Shown here: piece by piece, positions 10,794-22,722 of the stretch
Layout: every line of letters begins with the position of its first letter
Position numbering within the stretch: the first letter of the stretch is position 1
Assembly: GCA_964019055.1 (NCBI GenBank)
Contig: OZ025223.1
Location: 3,160,125-3,224,124 of the forward strand
Direction of reading: 5' to 3'
Length of the DNA stretch: 64,000 nt
Source of the DNA: Anthopleura xanthogrammica
Taxonomy: Eukaryota; Cnidaria; Anthozoa; Actiniaria; Actiniidae
Notes under the pieces: generated by a model
Database searches by the model: none
The model's input: only the letters and a program-made list of their open reading frames with translations
Told to the model about the DNA's origin: nothing
Program-made: the position numbers and the translations under genes

Positions 10794-13700
10794 GAGGTGG
10801 GAGGGTACATAATGGGAATGAAGAAGGGTACAATGGGTAACCATTTCAATGTTGTGGAAAGCCATTCCTGTGTCACGGCATGTGGTACCGTACAGTTCCC
10901 ACGCACATGAAATCTACTCCATGGTTCACAACTTGAATAAATCAATTGATTGAAAACAATAGGGAAACCATTTCAATGTTGTGGAAAGCCATTCCTGTGT
11001 CACGGCATGTGGTACCGTACATTTCCCACGCACATAAAAACTACTCCATGGTTCACAACGTGAATAAATCAATGGAAACAATAGGAAACCATTTCTTTCA
11101 AGGGAAGTTCTTTCAGTGTCACGGCATGTAATACCATACATTTCCCATTTATAATAAAAACACTCAAAGGTACATCCTGTACATAATGTAAATGAGCTAT
11201 TTGTACAGAATCCATTCCATTCTATGTCGTACTGTAAATTTCCCACGCACATAAAAACTACTCTATGGCACATGTGAATGAATCAATTGAAAGGAAAAAT
11301 GGTAAACCATTTGAGTGTCGAGGGAAGCCATTCCAATGTCACCGCACGTCATACCGTACATTTTCTAACCATACAAACTACCAATACTGTGTGTTACATA
11401 ATACTGTACTTTTTAATGCCGCCTTCTTCTCGTAGCTTTGGTCTTCTGTCATCATCGGTCATCAGGTTGATCAAGACTCCACAGGCAGTGAAGACGGTTT
11501 CTCTCTCACCGGCGTCAAGTAGAGCTATCATTATTTCATCAACTAAAATAATCATCTTTGAATTAGTCATCATCGAAAACTCCAATCTGCAGCCCTCAGG
11601 CCCCAAAGGTCCCCATTTTGGTTTTCGAGGTCTAGCATGAAAGATACGTTAATTTTGTGGCACTATTAAACAGACAGGTTTATTTTGTTGATTCTGCATT
11701 TTCTTGCTTCGGCATTTTTTGTTTGGCCTTCAGCCAGCAATGCAAAACAGTCCCATTTTTGCCTGGATTTGGTCCACTTTGGCCACGGTTGCACCCCCCT
11801 ACAAAAAGTCCTGACGCATGGGTACCGGACTGGTATTTACAATGCAGGCTAGTCCAAGCAACATACACTCAAATGATTGAAGTTCGTCATACTTACCCTT
11901 ATGTTCAGCTAAAACCTTTCGGACTTCTTTGTTCCTGGTCAGGTTACCAAACACTCGAGATGCCTCCACCATGGCATCCATGTTCTCAGGTAACAACAGA
12001 CCTAATAGAGCTGGGGGAAACAAATACAATGTACTTCAACATGGTTCATAACAATATAGCCCCCTGCACATACGTTTTTAGGATCGGTCATGTATCATTC
12101 AACATTTTACTCCCCACTCTGAAAACGATGCGTGATGATGTGAGGACCCTAATAACGTCTGCATAAGAGGCTAGTACCAATAAGACAAGATGAAATTTCA
12201 GGAAATTCCCATGGCACAGATGTGAAAGTTCCAGGACCCAGAACCAATGTGTAAATAGATTTCCCAGAAAAAAATGAACAGCCACTATTCCGCCATTAAA
12301 TACATGCGGGCAATGTTTTCCAGGGCATCAAGTTCCAAGATCAAAACATTTACCAAAGATGACCATCAAATTCCAGGATTTTTCCCAAGATTTTAAGGAT
12401 AAAAGAGAATTTGAAGGCTTTTTCCAAGGACCTATTTTTGATCCCAGGAATTTTTCGAATTCCAGAAGCAGTACAAACCCTACTTTGATATGCATGTTTT
12501 TTTCATTTATTTATGGCAATTAGCATCAGACAACAGACTGCTATACTTACATTCTGTGATATCTATTTGTCTTTGTAATACAACACTGGTGCTGTCTTGG
12601 TAAAATGACAGGTTGTTCAGTGTTGCTACAGTATTCAACACTAATTCTTCATTGGATTCTATATTCTTGGTATCTAAAGAGTCAATACAAATGTATCAAA
12701 TCTGTCAGTGATATAATAAAACTAGATGACCGGTTGTTATCTCAAGCCCTGCTATTTGCCATGGTTTTTGGTGGTCCCTTGCCTCAATATTAATTTTATT
12801 GGAATAATACTCCAGTTTCAAGTTCTCTATTGCTCAGTCTTAGCCTCAATTGAGCATAAATTATTCAGCACGGAGAGCAAAACCTGTTGAATTCTAAAGC
12901 AATTGTATTGTTCATTTGTACACATTCCTCACCTCATTACCACGGGCTGTTACTAATACTAAAGAATATATTACATGCTATTGAGGCTAAGACTGAGCAA
13001 TAGAGAACTTGAAACTGGAGTATTGATAACTGAATCCCACGGTTCATAACTCACCTAATATTTGTAACAATATATTAATACAATCTTCATCAGCAGATAT
13101 AACACTGCCAACATCCATATTGATAGACAGATTGGCAATGACTCTTATTATCTGAGGAAAAGGATATACAAGAATAATATTAATTCATCATCAATCAATT
13201 CAAATATACCATCTGAATAAGAATTATACCCATTTTCATAATTACACAACTGAGACAACTAGCGGTAAATCAAGTCAGCTGGGTTTTTAGCTTCTGTCAA
13301 TCAAATTTTGAATGGTTGGAGCTAGTAAATTTGTGATTGACAGCAGTCAAAAACCCAGACGTCTTGGCTGTGTTGGTCGTATGACTAGGAAAATCGGTGT
13401 AATGTAATAATTAGTCTTCATATTGGGACATGTAAAATCTAGAGAAAAATCTGAATCTCACAAGAATCTTTCCCCTTCCTCTTTCCTCCCTTGACCCCTC
13501 TTCTTAGAGAGCCAATTCAGGGGGGAGCATTCCTACCTTGACAAGGACGTCATCAAGAGGCTCATTCTTAGAGTAACTGCTCTCACTACCACTACTGTAG
13601 TCACTGTGTGACTTGGAAGAATCACTGGATTCACTTTTGATACTCTAATATGAACCAAAAACAAAACACAATCATGAGTACGATAGAAGACAGAGGTCAT

Positions 13701-16700
13701 CCATAAATACCTGCATGCTAGTGGCCATATCAGATGATAGGAACTACATCATGTATTTTCTGGAACTACACGATATACCCTTTTCAGACCCTCCCCACCC
13801 CTTGGAAATTCCAATCCCCCTCTGTGGGGGAGGTATGGATATTTTCTGGAACTACATAATATACCATCCTCAGACCCTCCCCACCCCTTGGAAATTCCAA
13901 TGTATATTTTCTGGAACTACACAATATACCCTTCTCAGATACCCCCCACCATCCCTTGGAAATTTCGATCCCCTCTGCGGGGGAGGTCCTCCTCAGACCC
14001 TCCTCTTCCTGAGAATTATCAAACAGCGTCCAGGGAGGGGGGGGAAGCATTAGTAGTGGCATTGGTATTATTCGGGTCAATAGCTAGACTGAAGACTGAA
14101 TTTCCATTAAAGTTTCCATAAAAGTGTTATAAAGAAGAAATGTCCTCTTTTCAGACATCCCCGTACCTGATCCATACTAGAGTACATCTTCATCAAAGAC
14201 AAGAGTGTTGTCATACATGGCTTTGTATTAAACAACTGGCTCCTTGCCTCGTCATTCTTGGATGTCAGATTCCCAAGAATGAAACAAATACGAACAACCA
14301 CTTCCTGCATATAAACAAAGTGAGCTATTCATTAACTGTGAATCCTCTATAATTTGCACTTATAATCATGACTAAAGTGCTAAGTAAGAAAGACCTATTT
14401 GGTGCCAAACAAATGTGTGCATGTGAGCATATTTAAATGGAATATGTGCATTATAAATTATTGTGCATTAAAGTTATCATCATCATCATCATAACCATTA
14501 CAACTTTATTGGGCAATAGCTGTTAATATAATACATGAAAATAGTTTATCACGATCATCAGCACAATCATCATCATCTCCATCATCACCATTATCACAAT
14601 CATCAGCGCAATCATCATCATCACCACCATTATAACGATCATCAGCACAATCATCATCATCATCACCACCATTATAACGATCATCAGTACAATCATCATC
14701 ATCATCATCACCACCACTATAACGATCATCAGCACAATCATCATCATCTCCATCATCACCATTATTACGATGATCAGCACAATCATCATCATCATCACCA
14801 CCATTATAACGATGATCAGCACAATCATCATCATCATCATCACCATAATGATTGTTATTATTATAAGAACACACCTGTTTCTTTTCATGATCCTTGAGGG
14901 CCTTTAACAAGGCTTTAAAACAGTTATCCGAAGTACAAAGCTGAGTGCAGCAGTCATTGTAGAGAGTTAACTTACTGTTGAAACAACATGATAAAATTAG
15001 GCAACTACTTTCACTGATTTATTATATCCATTTTGAAATCACTAGCAAATCCTGTAATCTGATTGGCTCTCAGTAGATTGATTCAAGCACGAATCGCACT
15101 ATTTTGAGTCCGAATCACACTATTTTGAGTCCGAATCGCATCTTTTTGTCCGCCAATCACAATGCAACACTAGAAAAGGTAACCAATCAGATTACAGGAT
15201 TGTATGTAATCAGCCAATCAGATCACAGCAAATAAGGAACATAAAATGTAGCTTTTTTCAAGTTTGACTGCAATTTTTTGTTACAAAAAGAAACAAAATG
15301 GATGATTTTAACAGCTACTTATTAATAAATACTTTTGTACTTATCACAAATTTAGTGTCTATCTAATATGATTTCCAAATGGATATAATAAAGTGATAAT
15401 TGAACTTCATGTCATGCAATTTTGGTCTGATATCAAACTTGCGATTACAAATCACACTCCCGCTACGCGGTCGTGTGATTTTGTTATCGCGCGTTTGATA
15501 TCAGACCAAATTGCACTCCACTTAGTTCAATTACCATTATTTATTTGTTCGCTGATAAGACCTTTTCTTCTATAAATTGTGCTAAAGTTGAAGGTTTATC
15601 AGCCTATTGCTAGCTTTTGCCATTACATGCGAATTGAATCCCTAAGACGAAAAAAAGTTTAGACCTTATTCTTCTTATTTTTATTATTCTTTTTTATTTA
15701 TTCAACTTCGCTGTGGACGGAAAGCCTTACAGGTCAGGGACCCAATTACAAGGCAACCAATAGATTGAATTAGTAATTGGAAGTTGATTTTGGTGGAGGG
15801 AGAAAAACCCTCGAAGCACAGGAGAGAACCAACGAGAAACTCTACTCACATACAACACCGAGCCCAGTGGGGCTTGAACGCTGGTCACATTACAGACCAC
15901 ATGTCATTCCCAAGAGTATCATTTTGGTAATGGCATGTGCTCTGTAATGGGAAAACATTTTAACACCACAAATACTTAAGGTCTATTACCACATGACTAT
16001 ACTGGTGTCACTCATTTTCTCGGTCAGAAAAATAAATATAGTTAGGTTGACTTACAGCAAACACGTCTAGTTTCAATGTTTTCTATAAAAAATTCATACA
16101 AATTTTAAATTTCTTGGTATCTCACCTCAATATTCTAGATGTGTTGTAAACTAAGTCTTCGTCAGTACTGAAATGGTGCAGTAGATCCCCTAGGTACTTG
16201 ATAATATCCAGACTAAGGAAGAGTTCTCTGGCTCCATTAACATCTGCTATGTATCGCAGAACCCCCGTTATCTGTAACAAGTACAGTGCATTTGTTACTG
16301 CGATTCTCAATATTCTGTGAACTCAGACATTTCAATGGCTTGTTGTGAAATTGGTTTTTCGCTGCCGTCAATCAAAACTAATCAGTCGGTACCTTTTATG
16401 TTTCTGACTGGCGACAGTGAAAATACAGAATATTGAGAACCGCAGTAAAGCAGTTTATTCCGTATGACAATGAAAAGCTTATCGCAAACATTGCACCTAG
16501 TCTGACCTAAGTCAGGGAATAGCTGATTTAGTTTCTTGATGATATTTGCAGACACGAGAACATCACATCAGCCCTAAGCTGCTATTTTTTTTATAAGAAT
16601 AAAGTAACATACAGTACCTGAACAAGAAGGTTAGAGATATGCCACTCTGGTTTACCATACTTAGGAATCTGGAAAAGACATTAACATTATAAAACTAATA

Positions 16701-19700
16701 ACAAGTTGTTTTTTTGCTTTTTTCTTCATCTAGCAATATGAAAAAAGCATGATGGCTGTTGGTCATTTTATTGCTTTCTTATGCTGTTGGCAAATCAAAG
16801 TGGCAGAGTACAAGGGGTTAAGACCATCATACTTGTTCTTTACCTTCATGTTAACTTTATTATTTTCATCATCCTCATCCTCATATGTCATCATCACCAT
16901 CATCTTCACCATCACCATCATCTTTACCATCATCATAAGATGTCATCATCATAAGATGTCATCATCATGCATCATCATCATCATGCATCATCATCATCAT
17001 GCATCATCATCACCATGCATCATCATAATTCATCATCATCATTGATCATGCATCATCATCATCATCCATTGTGATCATCATCATCCTTATCACTCTCATG
17101 GTCTTTATTGTCATTTTTAGACTTCTCTTACTGTATTCATGAATATTAACAAATTAACAGCCGAGTTAACATCAGAATTTCCATTTCTTAAAATACGCCC
17201 CTTGCAGCACGTCAAAATGCAGCTCAATTTGGTGGACAAAACAATAGTTTCCAATCCTCAGGAGATTGAAATTTCTTTTGATTTGTTCTCCAAATTAAGC
17301 TGCATTGACAACACATGTAAGGGGTTTATATAAGCAGAACCATTACTCACATCATTACAAATTGTATTCAAGATGTTAGCCAGTGCCTCAATGGTTCCTA
17401 GAGACATCAGTTCTTGCTGCGTAGCAGGATTATTATTACTTAGGTGTTTCAATGCACCAGTAGTGTAGACCAGAGCTTCACGGTATGTCAAGGTATCATA
17501 AACTTTTAATGCATCCACAAGATATCCTAGAGTTCAAAAATAAAAAATATGGTGTTAATGTTGCATTTGAAACACTATTTTTGGTCACCAACATTGTGGC
17601 AGGTCTCTCTTTTGATTTGAGTGTTTTTCTTCAAGTTCTCTGGTTTACCTCCCAGTCTGCACATTGAATACCAATAATTACTGTAAGCCTGGTTCGCACA
17701 AGCAATGCAAATGCAAACACAAATGCAACCAGGTGATCTGGAATCTAGACGTGCAATGCATTATTTGTCACAGCGAAAACTTCCAAGTGTCTTCTATGAT
17801 CTCTTGTCAAAATGAAATATTTTCCACCAAAAACAACGAAATATGCTTTTTCTAAAAGGTATTTGGTAAATCTTTACATGGATGAGTTTTATTTTCTTTA
17901 TTTTCGAGAAAAAGCTGTTATAAAAAGAACCCTGATGTTATTACTTACTGAGCATATCTTCTTCTAGAAACATCTGGTCATTCTTTTCAGTCTTTGCTAG
18001 TTTATATACGACCATACAAATATTGGTTATGTTATTTCCAGATACCTTCATCTGAAATTCAAGGAACAAATTCATTAACAGTATGATTGATAATTAGATT
18101 TTATTATAATTATGGGATACGTGTCAGGGCTAAAAATACTAGCCAGTCAGTCTCCAGTCATGATGACCAGCCAAATTAGTTTTAGCTTGGACATACCTGG
18201 CTCAATGTTACTGGTCAAAATGACCAGGAAGGTAAAGATCTGGCCAGACATTGTCTGATGACTGGCTGATATGTTTAGCTCTGCCCATCTAGTAATAACC
18301 AAGACAACTCATGGCCTCCAGACATTTTGAAGTTATTTAGGTCATAAAACAATAGAAAGCTCTAAGATGACTTCCGCTCAGGTTGTCGAAACGTCAGTCA
18401 CCAACAACAAGTCTTTCTCAAGACTACACTCACCCGGGCGATCACATTACTCACTCCAGTGCTTTAACAGTTACACAAACCTTACCTATCGTAAACCATA
18501 TAATAATACTTACTGATAGTATAAGTTTTCCTAATCTGAGCATAAGTCTAGGATCAGTCACATCCAAGAATTTAAAAAGAGTCTTGAGAATTTCTCCTCG
18601 CCTGCGAGCTGATGAACTCCCACTTGCCTTCCCCATCATCCCTTTTCTCTCCAACAAATTCCACAGTTTCAAACAGTCTCGACAAAGTTCACTTGTACTG
18701 TTAGCTATGAATTTTTCTTCCATTTGGACTAAAAGTGGTTTGACCTGCTCTTCATAATATAAAGTGAGTTCGTCTTTTGTCTTGTCTGATTCTGATCCTG
18801 GTTTTCTTTTTCTTTTGTCTCCACTACTAGTTCTCTCAGTCTGTTTAACATCCTTCTTAGGAGAGCTTTCTTCTGAACTTCTACCATTTTCATTATAATT
18901 TAATTTATTATTTGGCTCTTGGTTCTCCGATTCACATTCCTCAGGAGATAGAGGTGCACTTCTTTCCTTAGGACCACTGCGAACACGCCTTGTTATCAGT
19001 AAGTCACTCTTGATTGCCGAAGGAGGGGTAGGAGTAGGGCCTGCTGAATTACGCCTGGTGATACTAGCAGAGCTTGGTGGCGTATTAGAGGACAATATTT
19101 TCTTGGGTGGTGAAGGGCAGAAGGATATTGCACCGTCGCTACCTGCAACAGCTGATTTGATTTTGACATTTGTTTTGGGTGAAATTGAAGGTGTTCCTGA
19201 TGCAATGGTAGGTACTTGTCCTGTTAGGGGCTGAGAGTTGTTTGTGTCACCATTGGAGGGAAGGGAGGTTCTTATTGGACGTCTGACTTTTGAGCCTGGA
19301 GGCTAGAAAATAAAGAGGATAGATCTTCATTGGTTATGCAATGTAAAAGAAAGAGTTCCACTGCTATGCCACCAGTGCTTGGAATTATGTTTCCAAGGGG
19401 TTAGGATGTCTTTAGTTGGTATATTCTACAGTTTCAGAAAATATTTATGAATACCTTGATCTCCACCAAAGGATTAAGGAATTTCCTTGCTGCAGAGAGT
19501 GTCCCAGTGGGGTATGTTATTCCAGAAAATATATGGTGCTCAAAGATCTTCAATCTCCCCCACAGAGAGCAATGAGATTTGTAAAGGATTTTGGGATTAA
19601 TAAACAATAAATCCTCTATCAGAATTTAATTCTTGGGGTACTTAGGTCTAATATCAATACCATTTCATGAAGGAGGTATTGCTATTTTCTGAAACTATGC

Positions 19701-22145
19701 AATATAGACCTCTTTAGTTTGGGAGTAATGTTTTGCACATTTCAGACCACATGTCATTTCCTTGAGTATCATTTCCTTGTTTGGATGCAAATGAAACTAA
19801 GAATCCTATTCCCAAAGGAATGACACATGGTCTGAAATAGACAAAACAAATGCCCAAGATAAAGAGGTCTATTGTTGAATTATTAAAGTTTGGACAAGAG
19901 GGAACTTACAGTTGATGGCGGTCCAGGAATAAAACCTTCCTCAGGAATGTCAGGTGCATTTTCTAAAGGAGTTAGTCTTCTGCCTGAAGGTGGACGTGAT
20001 GATGACTCCTCATATTGAAAATTTCCACTAAAACAATAAATAGGAAAGAATTATATCAGGATGAGAATTCCTGAGTCAAATATATAGGAAATGGGATTGG
20101 CTGTACAAAATTAAAATATTGTTGAACAATATCAACCTTTCTTTGCTTTCCCTCAAACACACAAAACAGACATAAACTCATAAAATGGGTTATGACATTT
20201 TTCTTTACTCCAATAAATTAAAGAACTAACAAGGAAATGCATTAAAGTATTGTTACAAACTTTTTAACATGGTGTTTAAGTTTTCTTCTCATTCACTTTA
20301 TGCATGATTATAGTAAGTTTAAAAATGTCTACAGTCATAGAGCCCCTGCAGGAAATACAGCTCAATTTAGAGGACAAAACAATAGGTTTTTCAATTCTCA
20401 GGAGATTGAAATTCTTTTGTTTTGTTCTCCAAATTGAATTGCTTTGACATCAGGTGCAAGGGGTCTATTGGGCTATATATATCTTCCTAGTGCTTTATAA
20501 TTTTTTCTATTCTTTGATATTTGTATTTTATATTGGCATAATATCTTATGAAAAATACTAGGATATTTAGGGCATGAGATCTTTCAGTGAATATTTTATT
20601 CTATTCAAGACAAAACTAGACCCATTAATCATGAACTTGACATTCAAAGTCAAATACAACTACTTTATATTAAATAACAGGAATCGGACTCATTATTATA
20701 CACGTTTCTTCCTTCCTTCCAAAATCCTATTTTACTATATTTTTTTCAGTTTTTCGTACCGATATACCTTTTATTCATAACTTCTAATATTGTTCTAAAG
20801 CCATCTTTTTGTTCACATTTCTACCACTAATTGATTGGTAAATAAATTAGTATATCTAACCAGTAATTCATTAATAATTCAAGTTAAAACATTTAATTTT
20901 CGTTGACCAGTGTCAAGTTCACTGTCAAATGGACGATGATTGGTCGACAATATAAATCTTAAGACACGCATGAAAAAAAAACAACGACAAGATTGACGGA
21001 AGACATTTATAAAGGCATTTACTATATACACAATTATGGAAATGTTGATCTTTCAGCTATTGTGACAAGCTAAATATTTAGCTCAGTTAGCAAAACATTA
21101 AATTTTTTTCGAAAACAAAATTCTATAAAAAAAATATTCATTGCTATAGTTAGCATCTTGGTTTTATTTTTTGCTTTGTTCTTGATTTTATGAAAATTTT
21201 TTGAATGGTCTAATAATGGTACTTCACACAAGTTATATCCTAAAAAGATACACTTTGAGTATTCAAAGGTTGTTATGAGAGAAAAAGCCATTAACTTTAA
21301 GTACATAAAGTTTGGTTTCAAAAGAGTTTGCGAAAATTTGCACAAAGTATTTCAAGAAATTATGGGGGAAATATAAAGAAAGATAAAATGCTTGAGAAAT
21401 TCAGACTTTTTGCAGTTGTACAAGTTTTGTATTTTATTGGAAATTTTGTAATTATTTTGTGAAGTTTCGCTACAAAAGCAGCTGCTTTTAAAGAATAAAA
21501 TCGTGACAAGTGCAGAGTATATAAACTGCCTAACCCCAAGGGCAGTTAGAAAAACACGAAACACAGCATTAATAACTATTAGGACTTCAACAAAATCTTC
21601 AAACGTTTGTGTAGAAATGATAGTCGAAGTGAAAACTTTGTGGAAAGATTTGGTTGACCAACTGAACCAGAAGCATCGCACGGTAAAAATAGATTTTAAA
21701 AATATATTTTTGAGCTAAGCGAAGTTTTCTTGATATTCTACTCTTGTTATATGAACCTTAGAAATAATAATTATGGGTAAGAAGTTAGACTTAAGTATAG
21801 TATTACGAGTCCTTGGATTATATATCAAATTGTGGTCTACTGTCCTAAAAACAGTAAACATTACCCACAACATTACTGATTCATGCTCAAGTTTTACGGA
21901 CTTCAAACCCACAGAAAACTTTACCTGAGGACTGAAGGAGGTCGTCCTTCCACTGGTCTTGCAGCACTGCTATGAAATAAAGTCCTCTTCGAGTCTGTTG
22001 GAGTACAAGGTCTTCTTGTTTGGAGAGAACGAACAGCGGAACGAGCTTCGGCAACAATGTCTGCACTTGTTGTCCCCGTCTTCTCGTAAAATGGCCGGTC
22101 AGGGACTCGTTTGTTTTTGCGCGGCTGACGACCAGACGCTTCCAT
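9169..22145 (-). CDS. ARMC2: Armadillo repeat-containing protein 2
   Basis: Seventeen exons: 22145-21925, 20027-19910, 19302-18514, 18051-17949, 17526-17351, 16668-16618, 16271-16126, 14974-14875, 14304-14167, 13644-13537, 13151-13055, 12673-12551, 12010-11897, 11542-11410, 10664-10584, 10011-9932, 9335-9169. They sum to 2745 nt, giving 914 residues and a stop (human 867). The N-terminus has the family signature TSADIVAEARSAVRSLQT, followed by a Ser/Pro-rich disordered stretch in exons 2-3 and then armadillo-type helices (ICFILGNLTSKNDEARSQLF, VIANLSINMDVG, VATLNNLSFY, EASRVFGNLTRNKEVRKVL, ACGVLINLMTDD). ARMC2 acts in assembly of the ciliary/flagellar axoneme, as an adapter for radial-spoke transport, and its loss gives defective sperm tails. 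The start is the first ATG of the conserved first exon. It shares a 577-bp upstream region with ANAPC4, so the pair may be co-regulated. Introns hold many MITEs and microsatellites. Confidence 0.95.
9381..9506. mobile_element. MITE with 30-bp inverted ends
   Basis: TGACACGGTAACGGTAAGGC and CGGTCCGT on the left pair with ACGGACCGCG and CTTGCCGTGACCGTGTCA on the right. It lies in ARMC2 intron 16. Confidence 0.65.
9620..9898. repeat. 93-bp tandem repeat with CRE palindromes, three units
   Basis: Exact 93-bp spacing. Each unit has GCGTAGAGC, CTTACGGAGAGTGATGG (first unit variant) and TGACGTCATATATG. The full CRE TGACGTCA is at 9668, 9761 and 9854. It lies in ARMC2 intron 16. Confidence 0.88.
10082..10109. 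repeat. GCATGTT heptanucleotide repeat
   Basis: Four copies of GCATGTT in ARMC2 intron 15. Confidence 0.8.
10760..10795. repeat. GT/poly-G tract
   Basis: GTGTGTGT followed by a run of about 18 G, in ARMC2 intron 14. Confidence 0.85.
10840..11390. repeat. About 125-bp tandem repeat, 4-5 units
   Basis: Degenerate units sharing AAACCATTTCAATGTTGTGG, GTCACGGCATGTGGTACCG and CCCACGCACATAAAAACTAC. It lies in ARMC2 intron 14. A related fragment is at 26225-26290 in SORD. Confidence 0.8.
12806..13024. mobile_element. MITE with about 46-bp near-perfect inverted ends
   Basis: Left end AATACTCCAGTTTCAAGTTC with TCTATTGCTCAGTCTTAGCC; the right end is its reverse complement. Half copies occur near 37630 and 52620. 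Confidence 0.75.
13238..13382. repeat. Imperfect hairpin element
   Basis: Arms AGCTGGGTTTTTAGCT and GTCAAAAACCCAGACG around a TTGATTGACAG-type core. ARMC2 intron. Confidence 0.5.
13741..14010 (-). repeat. 85-bp dispersed tandem unit, reverse orientation
   Basis: Three units with CCCCTTGGAAATTCC and TATTTTCTGGAACTACA; reverse complement of the family at 6571. ARMC2 intron 9. Confidence 0.8.
14477..14860. repeat. ATC microsatellite with CAGCACAATC units
   Basis: Units of CATCATCACC with repeated ACGATCATCAGCACAATC at about 55-bp spacing, in ARMC2 intron 8. Confidence 0.9.
15046..15206. mobile_element. MITE with AATCCTGTAATCTGATTGG ends
   Basis: Inverted ends of about 20 bp. The interior has repeated CGAATCACACTATTTTGAGTC blocks. 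ARMC2 intron 7. Confidence 0.6.
15393..15540. mobile_element. Near-palindromic hairpin element
   Basis: Arms GCAATTTTGGTCTGATATC and GATATCAGACCAAATTGC, extending outward with TTGAACT/AGTTCAA and inward to a CGCGGTCGTGTG loop. Most of the 148 bp pairs with itself. Confidence 0.7.
15690..15890 (-). mobile_element. tRNA-derived SINE, reverse
   Basis: Reverse of the body at 36900-37050 (GAGGGAGAAAAACCCTCGAAG, AACTCTACTCACATAC), ending with GGGGCTTGAACGC, a degraded B box. Confidence 0.6.
16292..16449. mobile_element. MITE with TTACTGCGATTCTCAATATT ends
   Basis: Inverted ends of about 25 bp. A half copy is at 43386-43420 in MAP3K4. It is adjacent to ARMC2 exon 7. Confidence 0.65.
16855..17095. 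repeat. ATC/ATGC microsatellite
   Basis: CATCATCACC and CATCATCATGCATCATC units in ARMC2 intron 5. Confidence 0.9.
17198..17330. mobile_element. MITE family with CCCCTTGCA ends, copy 1
   Basis: Shares CAGGAGATTGAAAT and GTTCTCCAAATT with copies at 20337 and 31947. Ends are degraded. It overlaps no exon. Confidence 0.65.
18127..18290. mobile_element. Degraded CAGGGCT-type element
   Basis: CAGGGCTAAAAATACTAGCC at the left and TTTAGCTCTGCC at the right, with TGACCAG-rich interior as in the copy at 47638. Confidence 0.4.
19383..19610 (+). repeat. 85-bp unit family, degenerate copies
   Basis: TTCCAAGGGGTTAGG, CAGAAAATAT and CTCCCCCACAGAGAG strings recur. ARMC2 intron 2. Confidence 0.55.
19703..19873. 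mobile_element. MITE with TAGACCTCTTTA ends
   Basis: TAGACCTCTTTAG and ATAAAGAGGTCTA at the ends. The interior is self-complementary (CAGACCACATGTCATTTCC with GGAATGACACATGGTCTG). TA flanks suggest a Tc1/mariner-type origin. Confidence 0.7.
20337..20471. mobile_element. MITE family with CCCCTTGCA ends, copy 2
   Basis: CCCCTGCAG at the left and GTGCAAGGGGTCTATTG at the right, with the same AGGAGATTGAAATTCTTTTG interior as the other copies. ARMC2 intron 1. Confidence 0.7.
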
Positions 22146-22722
22146 TATGGATAATAATTACTACGTTAGTAGGAGCTACATGTTTTGCTATATTGGGTAT
22201 TGTTTTACGGGGTCAAATGAGTCAAAATTATACGAAGAAAATGAGCCATGAAATCATCTTGTTCAACAAGACGTCCGTTCCTAAGAACGCTTTTACTGAA
22301 GACCTCGTTTCCATGAGCGGATACGAACCTTACTGAGCATGCGTCGCATTTTCCCGCAAAAAATGAAAAAATATAAAATGAACAAAAGAAAAAATGTATT
22401 TTAAGATAGAAACTTTCCATTTTGCCTTTTTTTATATAATTTATATAAAGATAGACAATTAACGAAAAATTTGATGACAATTTCCTAACGAAATTTTTAA
22501 ACGCTTTCAAATGATATGTAAATATATGCTTTGTTTAAATTGTAGTAGTAAATTGATTTAAAAAAAGAACACCTAGCCTCGTCTTTAATAATTAAAAAAA
22601 GACGCTTTTATTCCGATGCTTTTATTTTCAAAAAGTCGTGAAAAAAAAAAATGCGCCAGCGTTCTTTTACTATTGGTCAGTGGTAATGTATAGTGGATTG
22701 TGCGTAGTGTAGTGGGTCCAAG
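22146..22722. promoter_or_regulatory. Bidirectional promoter region ARMC2/ANAPC4
   Basis: 577 bp separate the two divergent start codons. The ANAPC4 ATG lies in AAGATGGCGGG (22720-22730), which matches the YY1/initiator element common at TATA-less promoters. No convincing TATA box was seen; the middle is AT-rich. Confidence 0.6.

Noticed and set aside
14506..14910. Asp/Tyr-rich and His-rich frames
   Set aside because: Microsatellite translation; the real exon here is 14974-14875 of ARMC2 in one frame only.
21070..21718. Frames on both strands in ARMC2 intron 1
   Set aside because: AT-rich with no recognisable domain. A dead transposon is possible but I cannot show it.
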